Source: Hyphomicrobiaceae bacterium
GTDB lineage: Bacteria > Pseudomonadota > Alphaproteobacteria > Rhizobiales > Hyphomicrobiaceae
NCBI GenBank assembly: GCA_030655135.1
Contig: JAURWC010000023.1
Coordinates: 124,001 to 188,000, forward strand
Direction of reading: 5' to 3'
Length of the DNA: 64,000 nucleotides
A program made the translations under genes and the position numbers. Positions 1-7,834 of this stretch are shown here, in pieces. The notes below the pieces were generated by a model, which did no database searches, was not told the origin of the DNA, and saw only the letters and a list, made by a program, of their open reading frames with translations. Every line of letters starts with the position of its first letter. Within the stretch, counting starts at the first letter, position 1.

Positions 1-576
1 GCGCGGTTCGCCCGGTTCCGGTTCGCGCGTACGCGCCAGCACCTCGATGAAGTCCGCCGCCAGCGCAAACCCAGCCCAGCGCTTCGTGCCTGTCAGCACC
101 CAGTCATCGCCATCGCGCACGGCGCGCGTCTGCACGCCGGCAAGGTCCGAACCCGCCGTCGGCTCCGACAACGCGATAGAGCCGATCCACTTGCCCTGAG
201 CTGAACGCCGCATCAGTTGCAGCCGCCGCTCGTCATCGATCGTTTGCGTGCCGAGCCCCTGCCCGCGCGCCAGGATGCTGCCGACCGACAGCCACGCCCG
301 CGCCAGCTCCTCCGACACGAGGCAATATTCAAACACACCGAGCCCGAGGCCGCCGTGCTCGGCCGGAATGGTGATGCCGAACCAGCCCTTCGCTGCCATC
401 TTCTCGATCAGCGATCGCGGCATCTCGCCTTTCTGCGGATCCAGCTCATCGGCGATCGGCAGCACGATATCGCGCGCGAACTCCCGCGCCTCCTGCTGCA
501 GGGCGACGCGCGCCTGCGTGCGCCACGGCGACAAAAGTTCAGGCGGCTGCGGCTCGCGGCGGTGAGGGCTCGGCAT
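1..576 (-). CDS. Acyl-CoA dehydrogenase, N-terminal part (runs off the left edge)
   Basis: The first 192 codons of a flavoprotein acyl-CoA dehydrogenase lie on the minus strand from an ATG at 576; the rest is outside the window. The visible part shows the all-helical N-terminal domain (IVLPIADELDP, then the FGITIPAEHGGLGLG turn) followed by the start of the middle beta domain with the family signature IALSEPTAGSDLAG and the FAD/substrate-side stretch DWVLTGTKRWAG. In this family FAD-bound enzymes oxidise acyl-CoA thioesters and pass electrons to ETF. The substrate cannot be named from this part, and the catalytic glutamate lies in the unseen C-terminal domain. No operon partner is visible upstream. 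Confidence 0.9.
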   Translation of the reverse strand, partial: MPSPHRREPQPPELLSPWRTQARVALQQEAREFARDIVLPIADELDPQKGEMPRSLIEKMAAKGWFGITIPAEHGGLGLGVFEYCLVSEELARAWLSVGSILARGQGLGTQTIDDERRLQLMRRSAQGKWIGSIALSEPTAGSDLAGVQTRAVRDGDDWVLTGTKRWAGFALAADFIEVLARTREPEPGEPR

Positions 577-1232
577 GCGGTCTCCGGCTGGGCTGTGGGG
601 GAACTGAGCGCTGATCCCTGCTAGTCCGGGACTTGCTAGACCCGGACGGGCCACTCAGCAATCGTCGTAACGCCCCGCACGCCGGATTGTTCGATCGCAG
701 GCGCTCCAAACAGCAATCGCGCATCACAGGCCGCCGATACCCACCCAAAGCGGACCCGTTGGCCTCCAGTAGCGAATCTCCAGCGCCGTTCCAGGCACGC
801 GCAAGCGGCCGGCTCCGCGTAGCGGAGTCGCTTGCGCAATCATTAAGGGAGCGGGGCGGTGGATCGCCGCGATCTATTTAATTTTTTGAGCGGCTTTCCG
901 CCGCCCCGCCTGCGAGCTTAGCCTGGGGGACCGTTCAACTTGCTTACCCCAGAGCGCGGTGGGCCTGCTTTAACCTGCACTACCCGGTTGCGGAGTTACC
1001 CCCAGCATGTGGGCCCGTCGCCGTGAAGGACCAGGAGCGCATCTCCCGCGGCAGTCCTTCAAACTCGACGCGCATCTCATCTACGGTATGCCTCCGGAGA
1101 CAACCCCAAGTGATGCGTGCGGGAGCATGGTGACACGGGTGGAGGGGACGGGGATAAGAATTTGGCGGAACCTGTTCTCGGGGCGCTGAGTGAGGAGCTT
1201 GGCGACCGCTGGAATGACGCCGCCCATTCCGA
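577..1232. other. Intergenic stretch without a convincing gene
   Basis: This 656-base gap lies between the dehydrogenase start and the acetyltransferase. The only clear structure is the hairpin repeat at 799-837. Open frames here are short, lack recognisable domains and have no good ribosome site, so none is called. It should hold the promoters of both flanking genes, but no strong -35/-10 pair could be picked by eye. Confidence 0.5.
799..837. repeat. Imperfect palindromic hairpin repeat, copy 1
   Basis: The outer arms GCGCAAGCG and CGCTTGCGC pair, and inner arms GGCTCCGC / GCGGAG pair around a GTA loop. The same architecture, with the shared blocks GGCTCC, GGAGTCG and GCGCAAT, recurs at 21367-21404, where the outer arms have changed together to keep pairing. 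It is therefore a small dispersed palindromic repeat, not a gene-specific terminator. Confidence 0.6.
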
Positions 1233-1817
1233 TTGACGTCTGCACAATCAGCACTGGAGTTGCCCTTGCCCCTCAGCGAAAAGCAAAAGATGCTCGCCGG
1301 AGATCTCTATTCTCCCAACGACGCGGAATTGCAGCACGACCTTGCCGCCAGCCGTGCCTGGATGGACGCTTACAACGCGCTTGGCTCTACGCGCGCTGAG
1401 CGAGCGAGCCTGCTGCGCGCCCGCTTCGCGTCGGTCGGCGAGGGCGCCGCGATCCGTCCGCCGTTCTTCTGCGACTACGGCTTCAACATCCACCTCGGCG
1501 CCGGCGTCTTCCTCAACTTCAACTGCGTGATCCTCGACGTCTGCGAGGTCCACATCGGCGACGGCACGCAGATCGCGCCCGCCGTGCAGATCTACGCCGC
1601 CGACCACCCGCGCGATCCCGCCGCGCGCCGCTCCGGCCTCGAACTCGGCCGCCCCGTTGTCATCGGCCGCAACGTCTGGATCGGCGGCGGCGCCATCATC
1701 CTGCCCGGCATCACCATCGCCGACGACGCCATCATCGGCGCGGGCGCCGTCGTCACGCGCGACGTTGCAGCCGGCGTAACGGTAGCAGGCAATCCGGCGC
1801 GGAGGATTGGGGGTTAG
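1233..1817 (+). CDS. Maltose/nodulation-type sugar O-acetyltransferase (hexapeptide repeat)
   Basis: A 194-residue protein of the left-handed beta-helix acetyltransferase family (Maa/LacA/NodL type). The N-terminal SEKQKMLAGDLYSPNDAEL block is the Mac domain; from about residue 65 hexapeptide repeats follow (ICDYGFNIHLGAGVFLNFNC, IGDGTQIAPAVQIYAADHP, VVIGRNVWIGGGAIILPG, IIGAGAVVTRDV). The catalytic histidine of the family fits the AADHPRD motif. The enzyme would transfer acetyl from acetyl-CoA to a sugar hydroxyl. The frame opens with TTG at 1233; a later start near the SEKQKM block cannot be excluded. Length is normal for the family (about 185). Confidence 0.88.
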   Translation: MTSAQSALELPLPLSEKQKMLAGDLYSPNDAELQHDLAASRAWMDAYNALGSTRAERASLLRARFASVGEGAAIRPPFFCDYGFNIHLGAGVFLNFNCVILDVCEVHIGDGTQIAPAVQIYAADHPRDPAARRSGLELGRPVVIGRNVWIGGGAIILPGITIADDAIIGAGAVVTRDVAAGVTVAGNPARRIGG

Positions 1818-2121
1818 GGCGGGCGTTCGCGCTTCCACCACGTTGGCTCAAGACCGCGAAGGAGAGGCGGCGCATCTCAATGGCGACGCCACCAAGCCGG
1901 CAGTAGCAGCTGGATCTGATCGAGAAGCTCAACCCGCAATGGCGCGATCTCGGCGATGCGGCCTCAACGGCGTCGCGTGCAGCCCCTGGATGGCAGGGTC
2001 AAGCCCTGCCATGGAGAATGGGGGAGCGTCGTCACCTATTTTCGATGCGAGAGCGTCCAGCGCTGCAACGACCCGACATACGCGCCGCGTTCTTGCCACG
2101 CCAGTCGCCCTGCGCGACCCT

Positions 2122-2522
2122 CCCCCCATTCTCCATGGCCGCCCTTGAGGCGGCCATCCAGGGGCCGCGAATGCAACGCCAGTTCGTCGTCTACATCATG
2201 AGCAACAAGCGCAACGGCACCCTTTATATCGGCGTGACGAACAATCTACCGCGCCGCATCTTCGAACATCGCGAGGGTCTGCTGCCCGGCTTCACATCGA
2301 AGTATGGCCTGAAAATGCTGGTCTACTACGAGGTCTTCAACACGGCCTTCGACGCCATCCGGCGCGAAACCAGTCTCAAGCGCTGGCCGCGAAAATGGAA
2401 ACTGGAGCTGATCGAAAAGTTCAACCCGCAATGGCGTGATCTCGGTGATGAGGCCTCAATCTAACGGCGTCGCGTGCGGCCCCTGGATGGCAGGGTCAAG
2501 CCCTGCCCTGGAGAGTGGGGGG
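2122..2522 (+). mobile_element. Candidate GIY-YIG element, unit 1 (inverted hairpin ends plus nuclease gene)
   Basis: An inverted P element (2122-2164) lies just before the nuclease start and a forward P element (2480-2522) lies just after its stop, so the gene is bracketed by about 42-bp inverted repeats. The outer flanks CCCCTGGAT and GAGAATGGGG are shared. The inner stem differs (GGCCGCC against GGCAGGG) but each version is self-complementary around the same TCAAG loop. The arrangement resembles a REP-type element with its own nuclease; mobility is inferred from the repetition, not shown. Confidence 0.5.
2171..2464 (+). CDS. GIY-YIG nuclease family protein, copy 1
   Basis: A 97-residue single-domain GIY-YIG protein. 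The two sheet strands carrying the name motif are FVVYIMSN and LYIGVTNNL; the helix after them has the family arginine in PRRIFEHREG; the later glutamate lies in AIRRETSLKRWP, followed by the usual NPQW.DL ending. The ATG at 2171 lies 6 bp past the inverted hairpin element. Stand-alone proteins of this size are common and multicopy in alphaproteobacteria; their substrate is not established. It is nearly identical to the copy at 2848 (differences such as RRET against QRET), showing recent duplication. Confidence 0.88.
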   Translation: MQRQFVVYIMSNKRNGTLYIGVTNNLPRRIFEHREGLLPGFTSKYGLKMLVYYEVFNTAFDAIRRETSLKRWPRKWKLELIEKFNPQWRDLGDEASI

Positions 2523-2798
2523 CGTGTGAGTATGGACAGTTGGCATCGCCACATCGGCTATGCATTGCGAGGACGGAAAAGACGGGCGGATCCGATCGAA
2601 AAGCTCAACCCGCAATGGCGTGATCTCGGCGACGAGGCCTCAACGGCGTCGCGTGCAGCCCCTGGATGGCAGGGTCAAGCCCTGCCATGGAGAATGGGGG
2701 AGCGTCGTCACCTATTTTCGATGCGAGAGCGTCCAGCGCTGCAACGACCCGACATACGGGCCAAGGTTCTTGCTACGATGGTAGCTCTGCGCCGACTT

Positions 2799-3197
2799 CC
2801 CCCCATTCTCCATGGCCGCCCTTGAGGCGGCCATCCAGGGGCCGCTAATGCAACGCCAGTTCGTCGTTTACATCATGAGCAACAAACGCAACGGCACGCT
2901 TTATATCGGCGTGACGAACAATCTCCCGCGCCGCATCTTCGAACATCGCGAGGGTCTGCTGCCCGGCTTCACATCGAAGTATGGCCTGAAAATGCTGGTC
3001 TACTACGAGGTCTTCAACACGGCCTTCGACGCCATCCAGCGCGAAACCAGTCTCAAGCGCTGGCCACGAAAGTGGAAGCTGGAGCTGATCGAGACGCTCA
3101 ACCCGCAATGGCGCGATCTCGGCGATGAGGCCTCAATCTAGCGTCGGCGCCCGCAGCCCCTGGATGGCAGGATCAAGCCCTGCCATGGAGAATGAGG
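2799..3197 (+). mobile_element. Candidate GIY-YIG element, unit 2
   Basis: Same architecture as unit 1: an inverted P hairpin at 2799-2841, the nuclease gene at 2848-3141, and a forward P hairpin at 3157-3197 (slightly mutated, GATCAAG in place of GGTCAAG). Upstream sequence from about 2594 also matches that preceding unit 1 from about 1915, so the whole 677-bp block was duplicated in tandem. Confidence 0.5.
2848..3141 (+). CDS. GIY-YIG nuclease family protein, copy 2
   Basis: 97 residues, almost the same as the copy at 2171, with all the visible motifs kept: VYIMSN, LYIGVTNNL, RRIFEHREG and the QRETSLKRW glutamate. Both copies are full length with most changes conservative or silent, so both may still make functional protein. 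No conventional ribosome site precedes the ATG; the sequence directly before it is the hairpin element, which may affect translation. Confidence 0.87.
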   Translation: MQRQFVVYIMSNKRNGTLYIGVTNNLPRRIFEHREGLLPGFTSKYGLKMLVYYEVFNTAFDAIQRETSLKRWPRKWKLELIETLNPQWRDLGDEASI

Positions 3198-3568
3198 AAG
3201 CGTGTGAGTATGGACAGTTGGCATCGACACATCGGCTACGCATTACGAGGACGGAAAAGACGGACGGATCTGATCGAGAGGCTCAACCCGCAATGGCGCG
3301 ATTTCGGCGACGAGGCCTCAATCTAACGTCGGCGCGTGCGGCCCCTGGATGGCAGGGTCAAGCCCTGCCATGGAGAATGGGGGAGCGTGTGACTATGGAC
3401 AGTTGGCATCGCCACATCGGCTACGCATTGCGAGGACGGAAAAGACGGGCGGATCCGATCGAGAGGCGCACCCGCAAAGTCGCGATCTCGGCGACGAGGC
3501 CTCGATCTAACGGCGGCGCGTGCGGCCCCTGGATGGCAGGGTCAAGCCCTGCCATGGAGAATGGGGGG
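3157..3568. repeat. Tandem ~184-bp repeats (P-L-T units)
   Basis: Two consecutive units start at 3157 and 3342 and a third P element starts at 3525, giving periods of 185 and 183 bp. Each unit has a P hairpin, the GTGTGAGTATGGACAG-type block, and a copy of the last roughly 50 bp of the GIY-YIG gene ending in its own CTCAATCTA. A related unit lies at 2480-2658. The repeats thus amplify the gene's tail without its body. Confidence 0.75.
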
Positions 3569-3915
3569 CGTGGAATGCCGAATTCAATGCGAAGGCGATG
3601 CGGCGCGCGCGGCGCTGGTGGCAGGGTCAGGCCCCGCCATGCAGAATGAGGACAGCGCGGGAAGCCAAAAGCAATGCGAAGGCGATTGCGGCGCGCGGGG
3701 CGCTGGATGGCAGGATCAGGTGTCACCAATGTCCTCGGACTAACATCAGGCCCCGCCATGAAGCATGAGGACAGCGCGCAAAGCCAAATTCAATGCGAAC
3801 GCGCTCCCGTACGCTGACATACTGCGCCGAGCAGTCTTGCCACGCCAGCAGCTCTGCGCCGACCTCTCCCCATTCTCCATGGCCGCCCTTGAGGCGGCCA
3901 TCCAGGGGCCACAGG

Positions 3916-4068
3916 ATGCAACGCCAGTTCGTCGTCTACATCATGAGCAACAAGCGCAACGGCACTCTCTACATCGGTGTGACGAACAATCTACCGCGCC
4001 GCATCGTCGAACATCGCGAAGCCCTACCCCGCCTCCCTGAAGCTCTGGGCCGTTTGCAGATCCACTGA
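3916..4068 (+). pseudogene. Truncated GIY-YIG gene, copy 3
   Basis: The ATG at 3916 follows another inverted P hairpin (3868-3908) and the first 34 or so codons match copies 1 and 2 (FVVYIMSNKRNGTLYIGVTN through RRIVEHRE). Identity stops at about 4020 and the frame runs on into the antisense of the smc 3' end. The family glutamate and the C-terminal half are missing, so this is a dead 5' fragment. The break coincides with the smc stop codon at 4024. Confidence 0.85.
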
Positions 4069-7000
4069 CACCAGCTGCGAGATCCCGCGCTCGGCCATGG
4101 TCACGCCGAACAGGCGGTCCATGTGCGTCATCGTCATGGGGTGATGCGTGATCACCAGGAAGCGGGTGTCGGTTTCCTCGGCCATCTTTTCCATCAGCTT
4201 GCAGAAGCGGTCGACGTTGGCGTCGTCCAAAGGCGCGTCGACTTCGTCGAGCACGCAGATCGGTGAGGGGTTCGTCAGGAATACCGCGAAGATCAGCGAC
4301 AGCGCCGTAAGCGTCTGCTCGCCACCGGACAGCAGCGAGAGCGTCGCCGGCTTCTTGCCGGGCGGCTTGGCAATGATTTCCAGCCCGCCCTCCATCGGGT
4401 CTTCGCTCTCCACCATTTCCAGCCGCGCTTCGCCGCCGCCGAACAGCGATGTGAACAGCCGCCCGAAATGGCCGTTCACCGTTTCGAACGCGTCGTTGAG
4501 ACGCTTCTTGCCTTCCTTGTTCAGCTGGCCGATGGCGCCGCGCAGCTTGGCGATCGCCTCGTCCACGTCGGCGCGCTCGGTCTCCATCGTGTCGTGCTGC
4601 GCCTGCAGAACGGTGAGTTCCTCGTCCGCCTGCAGGTTGACGCCGCCCAGCCGCTCGCGGTCGCCCTTCAAACGCGTCAGCTGCTTGTCGACGTCGCCGA
4701 GGTGCGGCGGCGCCGTGCCCGGTTTCAGTTCCGCCAGCGACAGGCAGTCCTCCGGCGCAACCTCGAACGTCTCGCGGATCTTGCGCGCTTCTTCCTGGCG
4801 CCGCCCGCGCGCGCTCTCCAGCTTGGCCTCGATGCGTGCCTTGCCCTCGCGCGCCTCGCCGACCTGGCCCTGCGCAATGCGCAACGCCTGCTGCGCCGCC
4901 CGCAAGGCCGTGTCAGCCTGGGCGAGTTCGTCGGCAACCGTGCGCCGCTCGCGCTCCGCGCCTTCCAGGCTGGCGAGCAGCTTGTGGCGCTTCTCGTCGA
5001 TCAGCGCCGGCAAGTCCGCCATGCCTTCCAGTTCGTCCAGCGCGCCATCCAGCCGCTCGCGCAGCGTCGCGATCTGCTGCTCGGCCCCCGAGGAACGCGT
5101 GGCCCAGCGATCCCGCTCTGCCGTCAGCGTGCGCACGCGTTCCGCCCGCAGCGCGCGATCGCGCTCCAGCGCCGCCAGCTGCGTCTTGGCCTCCGCGTGC
5201 GCATTGCGCGCAGCCGTCGCCGTGTCCTGCGCCGCCGCAAGTTGCGGCTCCAGGTCATCGGCCTCGCTGAGCAACGACAGCGCCGTATCGATTTCCTCGA
5301 AACGGCCGTTGGCGTCGATCAGTTCGTCTTCCGCGACGGCCTTGGCCTCGTTCAGCGAGGCGATGCGCGTCTCCGTCTCGCGCGCGGCCCGTTCGATCTT
5401 CGTCAGCTCATCGCGCGTCGCCGTCAGCTTCACCTGCGTCTCGCGCCACAGCGAACGCAGCTGCTTGTCTGCGGCCCCTGCCGCTTGCATCTGCTCGGCC
5501 GCATGCGCCTCGGCGTCCGACAGCAGATCCGCCTCTTCCGCCGCCTGCTTCTCGCGCGCCGCCAGATCCGACAGCCGGTTGCGCTCCGCGATGCGCTGCG
5601 CCGCCGGCGTCACGCCATGGGCTGCCGCCGCAAACCCGTCCCAGCGCCACAGATCGCCCTCGCGCGACACCAGCCGCTGGCCCGGCCGCAGATGCGGCTG
5701 CAGCCGCGCCCCGTCCTCGCGATCGACGATGCCGATCTGGCGCAGGCGCCGCTGCAGCTCCGGCGGCGCCTTTACGTAGTTGGACAGCGGCTCGACATCG
5801 GCCGGCAACGCGCCATCGGCAGAAGCCGGCTCGATCAGCCGCCAGTGCACGGCCGCGTCGTCGCTGATCGGCGCCTCAAGGTCATCGCCCAGCGCTGCAC
5901 CCAGCGCGGCTTCGTAACCGAGCGCGACGCGCAAGCCTTCCGCGATCGGCGGCAGCCCCTCGGCGTTCTCCGCAACCAGCAGCTTCGCCAGCGTCTCGCG
6001 TTCCGTCTTCAGCTCGCTGGCCCGCAGGCGCGCCCGGTTCGCCTGCTCGCGCTTCACCGTGACGGTGGCGGTCAGCTCGCGCACCTTCTCCTCGGCCGCC
6101 TCCGCCAGCTGCTCGATCTCGGCGATGTCGCGCGACAGCTTCTGGCCGGCGTCCGCCGTCGCCGTCAGCTTCTGCACGTCCGGGGCCCGCGCTGCCGTCT
6201 CGCGCAGCTGCTGGCCCAGCGCCATCAGCTGCCGCTCGATCTTGCTGACACCCTCGCGCCGCTCGCGGCCCTGCGCTTCCAGGCTCTGGCGCTGCGCGCG
6301 GAATTCCGCGGTGCGGTTCGTCAGCGCGACGAGGTCGGCTTCCGCCGTCTTCTGCGCCACGCCGGCGTTATCGACTGTCGCGCGGGCCGCATCCTGCGCC
6401 TCGTCGGCGCCGGCCTCCGCGGCGTCCAGCGACGCCAGCTCCGCCCCGGCCGACTGCAGCAGCTCGCGCGCTTCGCCGATCAGCCGTTCCTCGCGCGAGA
6501 TGTCTTGCGTCAGATGCTCGGCGCGCGATTGCAGCTCGCGCTGGCGATCCATCGCCCGCGTGGCCTCGCGCTCGAAATTCTCCTGTTCGATCTTGAGCCG
6601 CCCCAGCGCCGCACCGCGCCGTGCCTCTTCCTCGCGCAGGGGCGGCAGCGCTTCGGCGAACTCCGCCTCCTGGCGCAGCGCCCTGGCTTCGGCCTCAGTC
6701 GCCTGGCCAAGCTTGCCCAGCACGTCGGTGAGGCTGCGTTCTTCGCCCGTCACCAGCGCCTGCGCGTCGGCCCATAGCAGATAATGCCACAGCGCCTCGA
6801 TGCGGCGGATCTCGCCGGAGATCTCCTTGTAGCGCCGCGCCTGTCGTGCCTGGCGCTTCAGGCTCTCGATCTGGCTGACCAGCTGGCCCATGATGTCGGT
6901 GAGCCGGCCGAGATTGTTCTCCGCCGCCGTCAGCCGCAGCTCCGCCTCGTGCCGCCGCGAGTGCAGGCCGGCAACGCCCGCCGCATCCTCAAGAATGCGC

Positions 7001-7482
7001 CGCCGCTGTTCCGGTTTGGCATTGACGATCTCCGAGATCTGCCCTTGCCGCACCAGCGCCGGCGACCGCGCACCGGTTGCGGCGTCCTCGAACAGGATCT
7101 TGACGTCGCGGGCGCGCGAGTCCTTGCCGTTGATGCGATACGCCGAGCCCGCCTCGCGCTCGATGCGCCGCGTGATCTCGATCACGTCGTGGTCGTTGAA
7201 TTCGGCCGGTGCCTGGCGTTCCTGGTTGTCGAGGAACATCGTCACTTCGGCGAAGTTGCGCGCCGGCCGCAAGTTCGTGCCCGAGAAGATCACGTCGTCC
7301 ATGGCGGCAGCCCGCATCGACTTGTGCGAGGTCTCGCCCATCACCCAGCGCAGCGCTTCGAGCAGGTTCGACTTGCCGCAGCCGTTCGGCCCGACGACGC
7401 CCGTCAGCCCGCGCTCGATGACGAGGTCGGTCGGCTCCACGAACGACTTGAAGCCCAGCAGGCGAAGGCGTGAAATCTTCAT
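4024..7482 (-). CDS. smc: Chromosome segregation protein SMC
   Basis: 1152 residues, normal for bacterial SMC. The N-terminal half of the ABC head has Walker A GPNGCGKS at residues 31-38 after the family start MKISRLRLLGFKSF. Long charged Ala/Glu/Arg-rich coiled coils run from about 165 to 490 and 650 to 980, separated by the hinge (region with VALGYEAALGAALGDDLEAP and the LVSREGDLWRWDGF stretch). The C-terminal head has the signature LSLLSGGEQTLTALSL, Walker B ICVLDEVDAPLDD and the switch histidine in LVITHHPMTM. It would act with ScpA/ScpB in chromosome compaction. A TTG lies directly before the chosen ATG (7482). The 3' end abuts the repeat array. Confidence 0.97.
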   Translation of the reverse strand: MKISRLRLLGFKSFVEPTDLVIERGLTGVVGPNGCGKSNLLEALRWVMGETSHKSMRAAAMDDVIFSGTNLRPARNFAEVTMFLDNQERQAPAEFNDHDVIEITRRIEREAGSAYRINGKDSRARDVKILFEDAATGARSPALVRQGQISEIVNAKPEQRRRILEDAAGVAGLHSRRHEAELRLTAAENNLGRLTDIMGQLVSQIESLKRQARQARRYKEISGEIRRIEALWHYLLWADAQALVTGEERSLTDVLGKLGQATEAEARALRQEAEFAEALPPLREEEARRGAALGRLKIEQENFEREATRAMDRQRELQSRAEHLTQDISREERLIGEARELLQSAGAELASLDAAEAGADEAQDAARATVDNAGVAQKTAEADLVALTNRTAEFRAQRQSLEAQGRERREGVSKIERQLMALGQQLRETAARAPDVQKLTATADAGQKLSRDIAEIEQLAEAAEEKVRELTATVTVKREQANRARLRASELKTERETLAKLLVAENAEGLPPIAEGLRVALGYEAALGAALGDDLEAPISDDAAVHWRLIEPASADGALPADVEPLSNYVKAPPELQRRLRQIGIVDREDGARLQPHLRPGQRLVSREGDLWRWDGFAAAAHGVTPAAQRIAERNRLSDLAAREKQAAEEADLLSDAEAHAAEQMQAAGAADKQLRSLWRETQVKLTATRDELTKIERAARETETRIASLNEAKAVAEDELIDANGRFEEIDTALSLLSEADDLEPQLAAAQDTATAARNAHAEAKTQLAALERDRALRAERVRTLTAERDRWATRSSGAEQQIATLRERLDGALDELEGMADLPALIDEKRHKLLASLEGAERERRTVADELAQADTALRAAQQALRIAQGQVGEAREGKARIEAKLESARGRRQEEARKIRETFEVAPEDCLSLAELKPGTAPPHLGDVDKQLTRLKGDRERLGGVNLQADEELTVLQAQHDTMETERADVDEAIAKLRGAIGQLNKEGKKRLNDAFETVNGHFGRLFTSLFGGGEARLEMVESEDPMEGGLEIIAKPPGKKPATLSLLSGGEQTLTALSLIFAVFLTNPSPICVLDEVDAPLDDANVDRFCKLMEKMAEETDTRFLVITHHPMTMTHMDRLFGVTMAERGISQLVSVDLQTAQSFREAG

Positions 7483-7532
7483 CAAGTCTCATCCGAACGT
7501 GCGCTGCTGGATCGTGGCCGAGCCCGCAGCGC

Positions 7533-7576
7533 GTAGGTTGGGTCGAGTCTCGTCCGTGAGACCCAACAACGCACGA
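7533..7576. repeat. Short GTAGGTTGGGTC palindromic repeat, copy 1
   Basis: GTAGGTTGGGTC and GACCCAACAACGC pair around a short loop. The same family occurs, in longer double-hairpin form, at 17193-17283 and 19658-19742. It is a repeat seen widely between genes in proteobacteria and often mis-called as short proteins. Confidence 0.65.
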
Positions 7577-7621
7577 CACCACGACATCACGCCGAAACCC
7601 GAGCCAAGACACCACCACCAC

Positions 7622-7761
7622 GTCATCCCGGCGCAGGCCGGGATCCACGCAAGGTGCAGCAAGTTCGACGCCTACAGGAACTCGTGGCGAGAGACCGATC
7701 GAGGTCCTTTCACGTCGGGCCAGCAGATGCTGGCGTGGATCCCGGCCTGCGCCGGGATGAC
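7622..7761. repeat. 29-bp perfect inverted repeat around an 82-bp spacer
   Basis: The arm at 7622-7650 (GTCATCCCGGCGCAGGCCGG and on to CCACGC) is repeated exactly in inverted form at 7733-7761. In translation it gives the frequently mis-annotated VIPAQAGIH string. A diverged copy lies at 23627-23780. It lies between the divergently spaced smc start and the end of the first dsbA-like gene and could also fold as a terminator for the latter's upstream neighbour; that use is speculative. Confidence 0.75.
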
Positions 7762-7834
7762 GTCTGAAGGAGGAACCGTTATCCGCTCACCCCCCTCTCC
7801 CCAAAGGGAGAGGAAACTCCCCGCGGAGCAAATT

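Larger units (their letters stand above)
1915..4020. repeat. Composite repeat array built of hairpin elements and GIY-YIG gene copies
   Basis: This 2.1-kb stretch consists almost wholly of repeats. Three blocks recur: (P) a 42-bp hairpin element, forward at 1983, 2480, 2659, 3157, 3342 and 3525 and inverted at 2122, 2799 and 3868; (T) a piece matching the 3' end of the GIY-YIG gene, at 1917, 2409, 2595, 3086, 3269 and 3455; (L) a block starting GTGTGAGTATGGACAG at 2523, 3203 and, slightly changed, near 3387. Two full GIY-YIG copies lie 677 bp apart. Between 3600 and 3780 the P blocks are degenerate. The array ends against the stop codon of smc. Confidence 0.85.

Noticed and set aside
1007-1189. 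60-residue frame in the gap before the acetyltransferase
   Set aside because: No start signal, no hydrophobic or domain pattern, and unsupported by neighbours.
1807-3768. Many 60-170-residue frames reading through the repeat array (WMAGSSPAMENGG-type peptides)
   Set aside because: These are translations of the hairpin elements in various frames and recur because the DNA repeats; only the GIY-YIG frames have domain structure.
1915-4020. CRISPR array
   Set aside because: Repeat units are about 180 bp or gene-sized, hairpins are 42 bp at irregular spacing, spacers are themselves repeated and no cas gene is near.
4148-6784. Several long plus-strand frames opposite smc, up to 769 residues
   Set aside because: They lie antisense to an unmistakable SMC gene, are rich in Arg/Ser/Ala/Leu with no domains, and result from high GC content in the third codon position of smc.
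6989-7648. 219-residue frame overlapping the smc start, beginning MDPGLRRDD
   Set aside because: It starts in the inverted repeat at 7622 and continues in a wrong frame of smc.
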